The notes under the pieces are model-generated. The model saw only the letters and a program-made list of their open reading frames with translations. It had not been told where the DNA came from and did no database searches. From NCBI GenBank assembly GCA_964057225.1, contig OZ059894.1:9992131-10056130 (forward strand): DNA of 64,000 nt, written 5' to 3'. This document shows positions 51,601-64,000 of the stretch, piece by piece (positions within the stretch are counted from its first letter, which is position 1; every line of letters starts with the position of its first letter). The position numbers and the translations under genes are program-made. This stretch comes from Auanema rhodensis. Lineage: Eukaryota > Nematoda > Chromadorea > Rhabditida > Rhabditidae.

Positions 51601-53315
51601 TAGAACTGTTAAAATATCATTTAACAGGGTAGATGATATCATCATAGAAGTAACATACGAGTCTAAATCTATAGTGCGAAATAGTCGATCTCTTTTTTTG
51701 AAAATTTTTATATATTAATAAAGATGTTTTAACTTACCTTTTACATATTTCTTCTCACGTATAGCCCCAACAGTATCTTTTAGCAATTTTAATTTGCTGT
51801 GACTACGCTCACGTGGACCTTCATTCTCTTCCTCACGAGGTCCAACCTAAAAAGGTTCATATGATTCGATAAAAGATTATATTTTTATTTTTCTGGAGGC
51901 CTGTCACGATCCCGTGTGTTATGACAAATTGAAAATAGAGTGTTCTTCCATTTTAACAGCGCTCTGTTTTGACTGTTAATCACAAATTACGCAGAGTAAG
52001 AAGTGTTTCTAGTTATGAGCGATGTGTTATCGAATAATCAAAATATCGAGTTGATTTTTATAATCTCACAGCCCCTCCTCTCATCTCTATCTCTGAAGTT
52101 GAAATTTACAAAAAAAGTCAAAGGGAACCCATTCAAAAGATGGTTTTCGTAAAAATAAAGATGATAAAGACCATAAACATGATAAGCTTATCACGATGCT
52201 CTTTTGACTGATCGAAAAAGTGAAAAAAAATTTCTTTATCATGTTTCTATAAATGATTTTTTTAAAATTTAAAACCTCTTCCAAAATAGCTTGAACAGCG
52301 CCTTGACGTGGTAAAGTTGTATAAATTAAATGGGGGAAGCCATGTTCTTTTCCATATCTGGAAAGATTTTTCATTATCTAAATCGTATTAAATCGGATTA
52401 TTTTACCTTTGACTACTTTCTATGCGTTTGTAATAGAAACCTCCTTCTGGGAATAAAATAACCCAACGACGATCGCGATCCCAAAACACTTCACGAAGAT
52501 GCTTCTTCAAACTAAACAAGAAAACCTTATATCAAAATTTGAAGCTCATAAAGTGCAAACCGAATAATTTCTTTATCTCTAGTAGCTTTTCCTTGTTGAA
52601 TAAAATAGTCGCCATGACTGTTCCCGATAATACCGAAAGGAGTCCAACGAAACATAATATCCATTAGCCATAGAGTCTGAAAATAACAATAATGCACATA
52701 ATAAGTACTAAGTATCGTTTCAAACCTTGCGACTTGCAACTCCTTTGCTCTGGAGACAAGCCATAAGAGTTGGTACATCAGCTGTACTTTGATGGTTACA
52801 CATCAGTACTACTCTTTCTTCACTATAGTAGGTTTTAACATCGTCTCCATATTCATAAACTAGAAAATACAAAATTCAAAGCAAAACATAAGCAACAACA
52901 CAAACCATCATAACCTGCTGTAAATCCCCAAGAAGCTATGAAACTTTGCAACCATCTATATAATTTTCCTTCAACGAACCAATATAATCTAGGCCTGCAA
53001 ACAAAAACATATTGATTCCAAGCTGAATATGAAGTAAATTTACCAAACAGTTCTAGCCCACATTACTGGTATCAAATATCCAAAATAAGTTAAGAAAAAA
53101 ATAGTTACTAAGGATAAGCATAACACTGTTCTAAAATATACAAATTAAAAGTATAAAAGCTAAAAGTCTAACCGAAAAGGTATTTTTATTAACCATAAAA
53201 TTTTCTCAAAAGTCGTCGTACTAGGAGACCTGAGCACAGGCCTCGAGCCCGGGGGCCTATCTTTTATAGGACCCGAGGCTTTTTTTAATAATTCCGCAGT
53301 TTGTTCGTCACACAT
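48690..53315 (-). CDS. LPGAT1: LPGAT1-like lysophospholipid acyltransferase
   Basis: LPGAT1-type enzymes of the PlsC/AGPAT family acylate lysophospholipids at the ER. Twelve exons (first 53173-53315, last 48690-48758) total 1,272 nt in phase, giving 423 residues. After a polar N-terminus there is a hydrophobic segment ([20 protein letters not shown]). Motif I is NHQSTAD (NHX4D), followed by [14 protein letters not shown] and [10 protein letters not shown]. Motif III is [26 protein letters not shown] and DMTIAYPNG come later, and [20 protein letters not shown] matches the LPGAT1 C-terminal block. The protein ends with a hydrophobic segment ([14 protein letters not shown]). I placed the start at 53315 because the first exon stays open through a GC-rich patch up to that ATG. 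One 1.7-kb intron (50029-51737) contains DGAT2 on the opposite strand. Confidence 0.94.
50310..51592 (+). CDS. DGAT2: DGAT2-family acyl-CoA:diacylglycerol acyltransferase, nested
   Basis: DGAT2/MGAT enzymes acylate di- or monoacylglycerol in the ER to make triacylglycerol. Roughly 340 residues. The N-terminal hydrophobic hairpin ([20 protein letters not shown], then [20 protein letters not shown]) is followed by the family sequence [20 protein letters not shown] with the catalytic-type HPHG motif. Next come [51 protein letters not shown] and [17 protein letters not shown]. The C-terminus has [14 protein letters not shown]. All exons fit in phase. A polyadenylation signal AATAAA lies at 51717-51722, just before LPGAT1 exon 8. 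The whole gene sits in an LPGAT1 intron, antisense. DGAT versus MGAT activity cannot be separated from sequence alone. Confidence 0.95.
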
Positions 53316-55187
53316 CTCAACAAAAGCAAAGATAATTAAAGTTTAATTTAAGTAATTTGAACAATTTGATATGGCGAAATACATTGACATAAAATAAACA
53401 ATTATTTTCATCAAACAACAAAGACATCACATCTCAAATTTTTTAGAAAGGAACTTGTACATAACAGCGTTTTCTTTTCAATTACTCAATCGATGAAAAT
53501 TAAGTTGGAAGAGCAGAAATTAAAATTGCAGTGGGCATAATTACCAAAAATAACTGTGATGTCAAGGTAGGGGGGGTATGCTGTTGATCTAGTTTTTGAA
53601 ATGCCTTGACTATTATAAAAACCATAGAATAATCGAAGACAGATAGTGTTTGGGTCCAAAGATAAATTATAGTGCTTAACCGGAAATAGAATAGGTCTAT
53701 ATAAGAACAGACGCTGGATTACGGAAAGGATAAAATAACAAAGACATACATATATAGTAAATTAATAAATCGCACTGCGAAACGAAAGAAAAAACGAGAA
53801 GCAGAACGGCAATACTAGAGATGTTATGAAATAGTTAATAATATAACTTATAGCTTAGTGGGTGAGTGTATGTATGTGTGTGATGGAGTGGGTAGAGAAA
53901 CAAGCGAAGAGGATGTTTCGCAGCTGACGTGAGAGAATATGGTGGTGACGTTCGAGTGTGTCGTGTCGTCTGCGTCACGTTTCGCAACACCTCAAACTGC
54001 CGTTAAATTTAACAGACAATTTTAAGAGAGATCTTTTTATGTTTATTATTATTTAATAATGCTTTTTATAATATAAAAAAGATCTTGCTAAAGCTGTTGG
54101 CATTGCATGTGCATATTGGTGCACAAGTGCTGCTAAACATCAGCCAAGCACCACGGCCATAACCCTCGACCATGTTGGATAGACGCCGACCGGCCTATGG
54201 ACTAGGGGGGGGGGTGAGTGTGGGGGTGTGTCAAGGCGGTTAGATTGACACTGACTGAAGCGTGGTTACTCTTATTTGGTAGAATTGAATGGTAAGTGGC
54301 CTAAAGAGCTATTGGAAGTCCAGGTCCAAGGTATGGATGACATTTATTGGTTTTTTGGAGCACCTGTCGTGGTTAAAAGTCGTTGTTGACTGATGACCAA
54401 AGTTATTTGTTAGAAGATATTATGATATGAGAATACTTATTGTTTGAGGTTTCCTTTTGTACTACCAAATAACTATTTCCTGTAAACATAAATATTTAAA
54501 AATATTTGTCAAACTTGTTTTAATATTTTCCTTTTTTTTTCTTAAACTCATCGCTTTGCCCTTAAAAACTAGTGGAAACTGTGTGCAATTGTAGTATTAT
54601 TTATCGTTCTCGTTGATTTCTCTTAATTTGACTCATTCTAAGCTCTAATTCATGAACACAAATTAATTTTTTTAGCTTTTATTAAGATTAATTATAAAAG
54701 AACAAAAATATCTCTAACATGATTAACTAGAACAAGTTTCGTCGTCGAGGGCACTAGTAAAGTGAAGATAATAATAATCAGAAGCAATAGTGTATACCAG
54801 ACGGGAATAAACTATGAAATAGAGAAGAGAGACAGGTTTAACAGACAGCAGCATATGCTTGTTGATAAAATAATATAATTATTCATGTAGCATATTTCAT
54901 AAAGTTTATTAACATGATGATTAAGAGAGAAAGGAGGGTGTAATAAATGAGAATTTATACTATCATAACTATTATGCAACAACATTATATAACAATTTTT
55001 CACATTTATTATGATATAGAAAAAGTTAAAAGATTGTACACATCTTCCGAGCAAACTGCATTTATTTCAAGTTTACGAATGACTCGTTTGATTTTGAGAA
55101 AGCAATACCCGATAGGAACATGGCTTCTCTGGATTGGATTAATATGCTATTTCATATTTGCATAATATTATATATATATAGATTTAG

Positions 55188-55224
<37 letters not shown>

Positions 55225-55489
55225 AGATAAGAATTTAAAAAATAAGTATAGATAAATGGCAATTTTTGATTTCTGTGGATGCAGAAGATAATAACCAGCT
55301 TATTTGGATTATGAAAATCTATGGATATAGGGCTCTAAATATGACGTCATTTGCAAGCATGTACAAGAATGTTCCTGAGACGACTAGTTATTGAATGGCT
55401 ATTTAAATGAAAAATAATAGAAAAATGGAAAAGAGATGAAGACAATTGAAGGCTTTGTCTAAGAGTCTTGTGAGGGGATTCTTATTTCA
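53316..55489. other. Intergenic between LPGAT1 and the GPCR gene
   Basis: About 2.2 kb, upstream of LPGAT1 and downstream of the GPCR. It has two G-runs (53570-53576 and 54205-54214), an AGATCTTTTTAT inverted repeat at about 54030-54087, a palindromic CRE at 55341-55350 and a (TA)n tract at 55166-55224. No coding exon could be supported. Confidence 0.5.
55166..55224. repeat. (TA)n microsatellite
   Basis: Nearly pure TA dinucleotides broken by GATTTAGA and a single G. A second TA tract of similar size lies at about 60586-60630. Confidence 0.9.
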
Positions 55490-57956
55490 TTATGGAATGG
55501 AGTGTACTGTTTGACTTCGAGCCACGCGCTCAATTCTGTTAGATGATGGTTCTGCATTCGACGAATTGTATTCACTGATTGTGGATTTTTGGAATCCGAC
55601 CCGTGAACCAGGCCCAGTGAGATTACGATGAATGTTAAATAGTGCCAACATACCACGTCGTATCTGAAATATGTATGGGTATGATGAGCATGAAGGACAT
55701 TTCATTATTGTAATATTCGACTTGATAAGCCACGTCAGGTCAGTTCAATGAACTATTTTTTCGGACAAAATAATTTTTTTTTTCAAATAACAATATGATT
55801 TTTGATTATTTAATGTCTAGACGAGGCTTTTTTATTTTCATTTATGGTTAATTTATACCTGGAAGTCTGTTATGAATGATAATATTGGATCAATCAGAAT
55901 ACGTAGTACAAGTGAAATTCGCACAACAGAAAGAAGTGTCATCATTTCAGCGTAATTTCGTTGGAAATAGCATTGGTCTCTGTTCAGCAAAAGGCCAATA
56001 CACCTAGAATTAACCGATATACTATGTATGTAGATATTTAACTAATGAAGGGCGAAAAAAAAATTTTTTTGTTGCAAAGACTGATAAACAAGAGAAAATG
56101 AATTTCAATTTACCAGATGACATAGAACAGATACAGGCCAGCAAATGTTCCGACGTTCAGTGCTAATTTCCATAATGGGAAACGAGCTCGCTGTATTCGT
56201 CCACCATTTGATTTAGCGCTATCACGTTTCTTGAATGAATCCACAAATCGCTGTGCTCGTCGTATAAGAATTACTACAAAAGTTGATGAATTAATTGTAA
56301 TTTTTGAAATAAAAAAAGCTGACCTGTTCCAACGAATACAAAAAGAGTGAAAAAGTACACAGTTACTGTCACAAAGTTACGAGATCTAGAAATATAAAAG
56401 TTAGAATATTTTCATTATTTGTTATATATACATATATTTATATATAGTTAAGAAATAGATTGTATAATAAAAATTATATTTACCTGTACATTGTTCGGAG
56501 ACATGTCTCCATTTTACAACCGGACCATTCATTTAAATAAGGAATTTTAACCAAAGCAGATACACCCAGAGTATAGCTGATCATTAATACGAACATTATC
56601 CAACTAAAATTTATAATAATAATTAGTCATTCTTTTCTTAAAATAAATTTTGAATGCAATGTTTCTGTTTCTTTTATAATTCAAAATGACTATTCTTTTG
56701 AATTTTAGTGCTTACGTGAATAACGTGAGTGACGTGATAACGATGGGTCATGCTAATTTATTCTAATTTTCAATTTAACTTATAATCCCTGTCACAGGTA
56801 CTTTTAAAATATATTAAAATCGTTTAATTATGTTTTATTTGAGGAAATACATATTTTTGTATTGACTCACCTGAAGATGATTAAATATATACAACGTTTC
56901 ATGTTAAACCATTTCCGGTAATGGAATGGCTTCCAGACAGCAAACAACTGAAATAAATAATATATATTAAGTTGAATAATTCAAAAAATATGTATTTTAT
57001 ACGTTAATATAAAATATATTTTATTATTTTAGCTGTTGTTTTTCTAAATTACCTTTAATACAGAAAGAGCAACATATGAGACCATTGCAGACCAGAAAGA
57101 ACCAACGAAGAAAGACTCCATGAATATAACAATATCTCGACTATAAATAAACAAATAAATAAATAAGTATTTAGATATCAGTAATCATTAAAGAATTTTA
57201 ATGGTTTTTTCTTTTTTTTTAAAACTTACTTAACATCATTGATGAGTAAGACATAGGAACAAACGAGTAAACAGGATAGACAAGAGAGTAGATCACCGAT
57301 GGAACGATTAAGAATAAGAATATAGCATTTTCTACTGACTCTCCTGGCTCTTATTGCCTAAAATCAGATATAAAGCTTTGCTAAATTTAAAAGATAAAAT
57401 ACCTGATATATGGTTATGATGAATAAGATTGTTACAATTGTAGCTAGTAAGGCTAATGGAAGCATGGCCCAACCAAAGTAGTTTCGAAAAACATTCTCAA
57501 TACGTAGACCTTGACGACGCTGAATTAGTTCAGAATCAGAACAGTTTGATGTCGGATTAAAGTATTCTATCAGTGACATGGTCTAGGAATTTGAGCCAAA
57601 ATATGTGTTCGAGTGTTTTCGATATTGTACGTCAACATGGAGGTGTTGTGATAGTTGAAGGAGTGAAATAGATTCATGAGTCAGTAGAAGAGGTGATGGC
57701 GATTGTAATAATAATTTTTGTTTTCTATTCATTGTTTCATTGTTTCATATTCATCTTTTAATTTTATTTCATGACATCATGATACACTTGATCCAAATTT
57801 TGAAATTTCCATAGAAATATTAAGTTTTTTTTTAAATTTTATAGTAAAAGTTTGGTAACATATATTAGAAAAGAAGAAGTCACTTACTTTGAAAAGATCT
57901 ATTTTCTCCTCTCGTGTGAGGTTAAAGAAACAATCGGTCCGCACATTCGCACTCAT
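55490..57956 (-). CDS. Rhodopsin-like seven-transmembrane receptor (orphan)
   Basis: Ten exons (57888-57956, 57403-57582, 57230-57357, 57053-57140, 56871-56947, 56484-56603, 56324-56385, 56114-56273, 55859-56003, 55490-55663) total 1,203 nt in phase, giving 400 residues. TM1 is MLPLALLATIVTILFIITIY. TM2 has LNRSIGDLLSCLSCLL, with the conserved Asp. TM3 ends with VWKPFHYRKWF in place of the DRY region. A Cys-bearing loop (NEWSGCKMETC) precedes TM5 (FVTVTVYFFTLFVFVGTVIL). TM7 is LRILIDPILSFITDFQ, where DPILSF replaces NPxxY. The C-tail is Ser/Arg-rich. It looks like a nematode orphan GPCR; I cannot assign a ligand or subfamily. An alternative start is the Met at 57579 in exon 2. Confidence 0.85.
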
Positions 57957-60900
57957 GCTTTACATTAGTGATACAACAATGAAGCCGAACAAATAAGTCT
58001 TAAAAAAATATTTTTATGTAAGTTAACAACAAAAAAAATGACGAAAACGAAAAAGAATCATTTCATTAGTCTCTATACATATTGAAAATCTTGTTTTAGG
58101 GTGTAGAGCTGATCAAAATGAAATATAATTTGATGCGAAGGTTGACATAAAAGTCAGGACAACTGAAGTTTGTTCCCGCAAAGATTAAACAAAAAGATTA
58201 TGAATTTAAGGTAAACTATGATCTTTCAGCAGTTGAATGAGGAAAGATTGATTGACAATGCTGTTGTTTGGATGAAAATGTTCCTTAGACTTGAAACTTT
58301 CATTAGATATGATTAGTAGAGGAAGGAGAGAATAAAGTTGAAATCAACGTTTCAAAGTGGATGAAAATTACCGAAATCGGACATTTTTCAAGAATTGTAA
58401 AGAGGAATAAGAAGATGCGCGAAAGGAAATTAGCAAAACTCAAAGTCTAGATTTAGAAACTGATTGTAAGATGAAGTTGAGTTCAAGTGAGTGTGTGAAA
58501 TGAAGGACAAATGATCTTTTGATATTTAGAATATATGAATTATGAATAGGACAAAAAGGGAAAAAAAGGAAATATATTTGATGGAAGTTGGCTTTGTTAA
58601 TTAGGTTCAAAGCGAGAAGAATCGAATTACAGATAGTGATGTTATTGAAATTTCTTGGAAAGATTCAGAATCGTTATGTTTGTAGATGATGATAATCAAT
58701 ATGATAAATGAACTTAAGCCCAATGATGAGATGAAACTGAAAGCAAAGACGGAAGAAATGTATTGTTTCTCTGAGTATGAGAAGGAAGGGGTAGGTCTAG
58801 CGCAGACAAGATAGGGCATCGTCGTCGTCGTTCACAGAGATCGTCGTCGTTCTTTGAGAAATGCACATGTAATTGACAAGGGTAAAATGATTCGAATGAT
58901 AACAATGACAACCATAACTCACTTAGGTCAGAAAACTTAAGAGTAGAGAACATAAATTAGAAAGTAAATACAAAAACTGCTTGAACGACATGTTGTTTCC
59001 TGGGAAGAAAGCCACACACACACAACTCGAGATGAACGTTTGAAAATTGAAATGAAGGCCAAAAGATCTTGAGGATTGATGGCATTTCGATCGTATTCAA
59101 CTCTCATTATACGGGAGATGCAGCAGATGCCATCCGTAATTGGCAAAAGGGAGAAGCAGAAATACATTTAAATAATGAGTTTAACGCTTATTTCATAAAA
59201 AAAATATTAAAAAAGAAACTCGAACGGATGGAACTGCTTGATGAAATCTATTTTTTTCAAAATTAAGTTGAAAAAAGCTGAGAAAAGAAAGAAGAATTGA
59301 TATTTTCATTCTTATAATGCTTCTTAAAGTAAAGAAAAGCGAGGTCAAAAAACATGAAATGAAAAGAAAAAAGTTTTTAAACATCGGTTACATACAGCAT
59401 ATGCATGGGTAACGTCAAAGGGTTTTTTGGATATAATGAAGAGCTTAATGATGAATGACGGCAAAATCTAAAATCAACAAAAACCATGTGAACGTGAAAG
59501 AGGTCGTTTAGAAATTCAATAACATGGTTTTGATTATTTCCGAATATTTGTTCTCTGCTTCATTTCCTAGAAGAAAGGTTCGAGTCGTAGGAATGATGTC
59601 TCGCATGCTCAAGCATTTTTCTTTCGAAAAAAACTTCGTTTTTATGGAATTTTTATGAAATTTATCCGTAAAAACAAGTTCTTTTATTAAAAAAACAATA
59701 AGAGAAGGCGGAACGATTGGCTAAGCCAGATTGATTGTGATGGAATGTGAGAAATAATGTTTTCTTGCAATTTTTTATGATTTTTCATTAAATTTTCTAC
59801 AAACAGATAACTTACAGTTTTTTTTTTTGACAAAAATTGAATTTCATAGGTTGGAATGGCATATTGGGGATTGGGGGAGGGAAGAGAAGGAGGAGAATAA
59901 CAATGAATCAACAGTATTCAATACACATCGTTGTAGGGCAAGTAAAGAAGATGAAAGATCGTATGGAACATGGTGAGAAACGAAGAGGCTGATGACGAAC
60001 TGTATATGAAGACATCAGATTCAGATGATCTGAATAGAGAAACAGGTCGATCCTAATGTTGCTACTACTATCTAGAATACGAACGAATGGGTTTGAATAT
60101 AAGTACATGTGATGTATGTAACTTTTACAAACCATCAGCAACCAACTGATGGACAAGAAGGACTAATGGCAGTGCGAGAATAGAAGTAGAAGGTGATGGG
60201 CGGGGGGGGGTGGTTGGTGGACAAGGGGTAGTAGAACGTGAATGATGTCACGATAGACATTAGATTGGAACTATATATCTTCTAACTTTTTGTATTTTTG
60301 TACTTAAGCGAAGGATTATAACATCATACTTCTGTACGATCATCATGAAGCTAGATAACCAGGAAAAAAGAGATTAAAACTAGTAATTTACAAGATTTAT
60401 AGCAATCCTTCAGATGCCATAAAACATAACTCGAATGCCAACTTCAATAAGAATTACTGTTTTTGAGTTTGGGTGCCAACTAATTGCTTTAAGGCAATCT
60501 GGTTCCCGGAGATAAGTATGAATGTACATATACATACGTCACATACAAAACTCGACACGTTAATGATAATTTGACATTAGTATTGATATATATATATAGA
60601 GATGTAAGTATATATATATATATATAGTATATAGAATACTAAAACAAGTTATTTTGACATGTAGACGTCATTGGAAAAATAAAGAAAAATGAGAAATGTT
60701 GGAAATTTATCGCTAAGTTTCATTGAAACTTTGATTTTTGCACCTTTAAACTTAACATTTTTTTAGAAGTGAACTTGAAGAGATGGTACTAGATGACAAA
60801 TAAAAAAATTGAAAACAATATCGAGAATATTGAATGAGCATAAGTTGTAATAAGCTTGATGCTGCTTAAGCATTACAAAGTTTCTTCTACTAAAACCTGA

Positions 60901-63900
60901 ACATTGTTGTCACATCTATGAATCTAAGATTATTTCGAAAGTTCTCTAAAACAGGCTTCATTGGAAAGAAAAGAAAAACGATGAATGATGAAGTACAATG
61001 TGCAGGTAAGAGTGAGTAGAATGGACGATGGCTAAAGGACCGGCTGCAACGGACGTGTGATTTTCGGATAAGAATGAAGATTTTGATGAAACAAAAAGAT
61101 GGAAAAGAAAGTAAGAAATGGAAGTACAACAACCGTTCGAACATCTATAATAAGCAAAGTATGGTATAGGTTCACGTGAATTTTCACGTAAACACAGTAT
61201 ATTCGAATTAGTAATTGGCAGAGAGAGAGAGAGAGTGAGTGAGAGAGTGAGAGAAGTAGAAGTAGATGAAGAGTGAGAGAGTTACGTAGATAATAGTGGA
61301 ACATAAGAATGAAGCCCCTTACTTTTTTAGATTATTTTTAAAAGATAAAATAAATTTAAAATTTAAAAAATGTTTAGTAATTGGCACGTTCTTCTGATCT
61401 TTGTCTATTACAGTACTTAAAGGAGAAATAAAACATTTTTTATTAGAAAATAAGAAGATTTTAGTGGAAATGATTGCTGATATTGTCTTTGAACTGTATG
61501 ACGAATACACACTACAACTATACATTCAAATATAATATTTTATATTTTAAAAATAATAAAGTTTATATGATTAGTATGGTTAAGTAAGTAAGTATGTGTG
61601 AGAAATTAATATATACTATACATACATCGTATTTGGAAACGAGGGGGGGGGACAGAATATAGAAAAATCCGACTGACTGGATTAGGCAGAATAGATGATA
61701 TAGATTGATGACTTGTGAATATTTCGGATTGGTGGAAAAGTTAAAGCAGCGTAACGAGAGACATGTGCTAGTCGTTGTCCTAAAACGATGAAAAGGCATT
61801 CTTAGTCTCTACAATCAGGCGGCTTTTTTCTTAAACTTTTTGATAAATTTGATGATAAAACAAATGGATGCAAATACAAGTAAGTAGATGCTATTCAACA
61901 AAATAATTTGAAATATTGGATAAGTTTTTTGTTGAAAAAGCTATTAAAATGAGGAAAAATGAGGTATTTAGTGTATATACAGAGGTATATACTACAGTAA
62001 TCAAATCAAATAAGATTTTTATTTATAACAAATAAAGAAAAGAAATGAAATAAAGGTTAGATGAGGTTGTTTTGAATGATTTCATACGTAAATATGCGGG
62101 TGTACACAAATAGAAAAAGGTATAATTAGTATAAATAAGTTGATTAGAAGGTTGTTTCACAACTTTTTTACACTTCAATCTTTTCACTTTCTTTATTTAA
62201 TCTATATAGTTTTATATAATTAGTTACATAGTTATAGTAAGCAGTAGCGTATAGTAGAGCTGAGTTACGAGTTAAGGGGCAAAGATTAGGGAATTATCTT
62301 TTACTAAGGAAATTAGTTGAAATTCCTTCTTAATATTTGTGATAACAAGTGAAATTGTTCACTGGATTTGCAACTTTTAAGGTTTGAACATGGTTGCGAA
62401 ATGATGTTGATTAGTAAAGCAACTTGCCGAGAAGAGGACATGATTATCACAACTTTTCTAAAAATAGTTGGGGAAATACGTATTGGGAGGTTAATATTGG
62501 TCTTTAATACTAGACTTTTGATACAATGAATAGGGATTGACAACGGATTTTGAGATTTAGAAATGCATAAAGAACTAGAGAGATAGAGAGAGATAGCAAG
62601 AGAGATAGCAAGAGAGAGAGAGCGACTGTGGTGAGAACTCTTTGAATTTCACAGTATGATGCCTGCTGCTCTATGGATGTAGTTCATGAACTGGCCAACG
62701 ATAGTTTCAGAAATGATACTGATGAAGAATATTATGTTTAACAACGTCAAAGTAAATGATAAGTTGCCAATATAAGTTCTGATTGAAGAATGAAGACATT
62801 AAAGTTGAAAACGGTGGAATTGCAGGACGAGAAACAAGGTTCAAATACCATTCAATCAATATGACCACGAGAGAATGATGTTAAAGACATACGAAGATCA
62901 ATTATAGAATGTAAATTTCCATAAAAACGTAAGAGGGAGAGAAAGATAGAGAGAGAGAGAGAGAAAAGAGGAATATTGTGAGAGAGAGAGAGAGAGAAAG
63001 TAAAAAAAAAGAAGAAGAGTGAGAGGACAGTATGATGAAGAACTAAAAAGAAAACGGTTGTTTTAGAACGGGTTTCAGTCCATAAGACGCAAGTCCTTCT
63101 GAATTAATGACGTCATTTTCCCGTGATCTCTTTTCAACCTCTGTGTTCTTTTTTTCTTATTTTCTCTCAGCTTTTCTATTACAATTCCCCTTCTTTCTCA
63201 TATTCCAATGTCTTATGTCTCGGTTCTCTTTCTTGCTTTTTTTTGGCTTCGTTTACTTCAAATTGGACATAGCAAAGGTAAAAATCTACAATAAACGTGA
63301 AAACATTCTTGTTTTCTCTGAGAGGGATAATTAGTGTTAAGACAGTAAAACTTTACTCACATTTATATTAAGAAAAGAAGAAGAATAAGTTTTAATCTAT
63401 TAGAAATAAGCTTGTATGCTGGCTGTAAAGTTTGCAACTTGAATTTTTTCAATGAGCATATCATATTGCGTTTTTTGATCTTATATAGCTGTGAAAGAGA
63501 TGATCGCCGTATGTTCATCATCTTCATCGTCATTGTTAAATCATAATTGTTATTTAAAATTATATTTGTGTAATAGGCTATTTAAAAGAAAACAAAAAAA
63601 GAATAAAAACAAAAAAAAAAGAAGAAATTTTTCCAAAAAAAAAGGAAAAAAAATTAAAAATAATAGATTTGATTGTAGATATTAAAATAATTTGTTTTTA
63701 AATTAAATAAAATAAAAAAATTTATTTAATATAATTAATTAAATGTAGTAATGAAATTATTTTTTTATATAATATTGGACGTTTGCTTAGATAAAATCTC
63801 AAATATCTTACAATTGAGATTGAGGATGATGGTGAAAACTGGATGTTTCCCAGATGCAAATGTCGCGAAAAACAAAAGTTTCATGAATACTCTTGGAGAC

Positions 63901-64000
63901 AGAACACATAGTTAATTCAATTATTTATATTAGTTTATTTTATATTAATATAGTTTATAATAATGATGATAAATGGCTTGAATGATTATCAGGAAGAAGT
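57957..64000. other. Long purine-rich intergenic region
   Basis: Six kilobases without a supported gene. The plus strand is strongly A/G-rich. ORFs here are Ser/Phe/Leu-rich products of the pyrimidine complement and look like chance. Contents seen: (TA)n at about 60586-60630; G-runs at 60202-60210 and 61643-61651; GA-rich microsatellites at about 61218-61262, 62577-62625 and 62936-63000; a palindromic CRE at 63106-63115; an A-rich tract at about 63590-63670. It may contain the GPCR promoter and 5' leader exons. Confidence 0.5.
62577..63000. repeat. (GA)n / GAGATAGC microsatellites
   Basis: Two clusters of AGAGAGATAG and GAGAGAGA repeats (about 62577-62625 and 62936-63000), with a similar one at about 61218-61262. 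All have purines on the plus strand. Confidence 0.85.

Noticed and set aside
54030-54087. AGATCTTTTTAT inverted repeat as a transposon end or terminator
   Set aside because: Arms of about 12 bp with no target-site duplication and no transposase. Likely a chance A/T hairpin.
59570-59600. GGTTCGAGTC resembling a tRNA B box
   Set aside because: No T-stem partner, no A box at the right distance and no acceptor stem.
58600-61800. Many Ser/Phe/Leu-rich minus-strand ORFs
   Set aside because: They reflect the purine-rich plus strand. None has domain-like sequence or consistent splice extension.

Overview
This window is animal nuclear DNA, most probably from a nematode. Nearly all genes are split by short introns of about 42-65 nt with GT..AG ends. 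Several start codons sit directly after, or a few bases after, a 3' splice-like AG (20773, 25022, 10417, 50310), as expected for spliced-leader trans-splicing. The gene set is metazoan (alpha-catenin, alpha-actinin, ADCK1, GPCR) and one gene resembles the nematode-specific C6 domain family. The species cannot be named. No CRISPR array, prophage, insertion sequence or tRNA was found. Because coding exons are short, most gene models below were joined by hand from exon phases.

Layout. 0-7.5 kb: two small minus-strand genes, ADCK1 (+) and alpha-catenin (-). 7.5-10.4 kb: intergenic, with a decayed coding stretch and a pyrimidine tandem repeat. 10.4-11.9 kb: an AANAT-like GNAT acetyltransferase whose first intron holds a U4 snRNA gene. 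12.3-17.8 kb (-): a conserved membrane protein and BMS1. 18.1-25.8 kb (+): an operon-like series of BCD1/ZNHIT6, TFIIIC subunit GTF3C3 and RNA polymerase III subunit POLR3H, divergent from BMS1. 26.3-28.1 kb: a C6-like protein (-) and a small secreted peptide (+), head to head. 32-36.2 kb: alpha-actinin with a pair of mutually exclusive exons. 38.6-48.3 kb: a three-gene cassette (eIF5, NADAR ADP-ribose glycosidase, Arg/Ser-rich protein) present twice, almost letter for letter. 48.7-53.3 kb (-): LPGAT1-like acyltransferase with a complete DGAT2 gene nested antisense in one intron. 55.5-58 kb (-): a rhodopsin-like GPCR. 58-64 kb: purine-rich intergenic DNA with microsatellites.

Functional links. 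17-26 kb gathers genes for making ribosomes and small RNAs: BMS1 (40S assembly), BCD1 (box C/D snoRNP assembly), TFIIIC and Pol III. The LPGAT1/DGAT2 nest pairs two glycerolipid acyltransferases. The duplicated cassette pairs a translation initiation factor with an enzyme family that removes ADP-ribose.

Most notable observations: the near-identical 4.44-kb duplication with diverged but homologous flanks, the spliced upstream ORF ahead of eIF5, the alternative actinin exons, the intronic U4 gene, the Pol III/snoRNP operon, the nested acyltransferases and a GC-AG intron in the NADAR gene.
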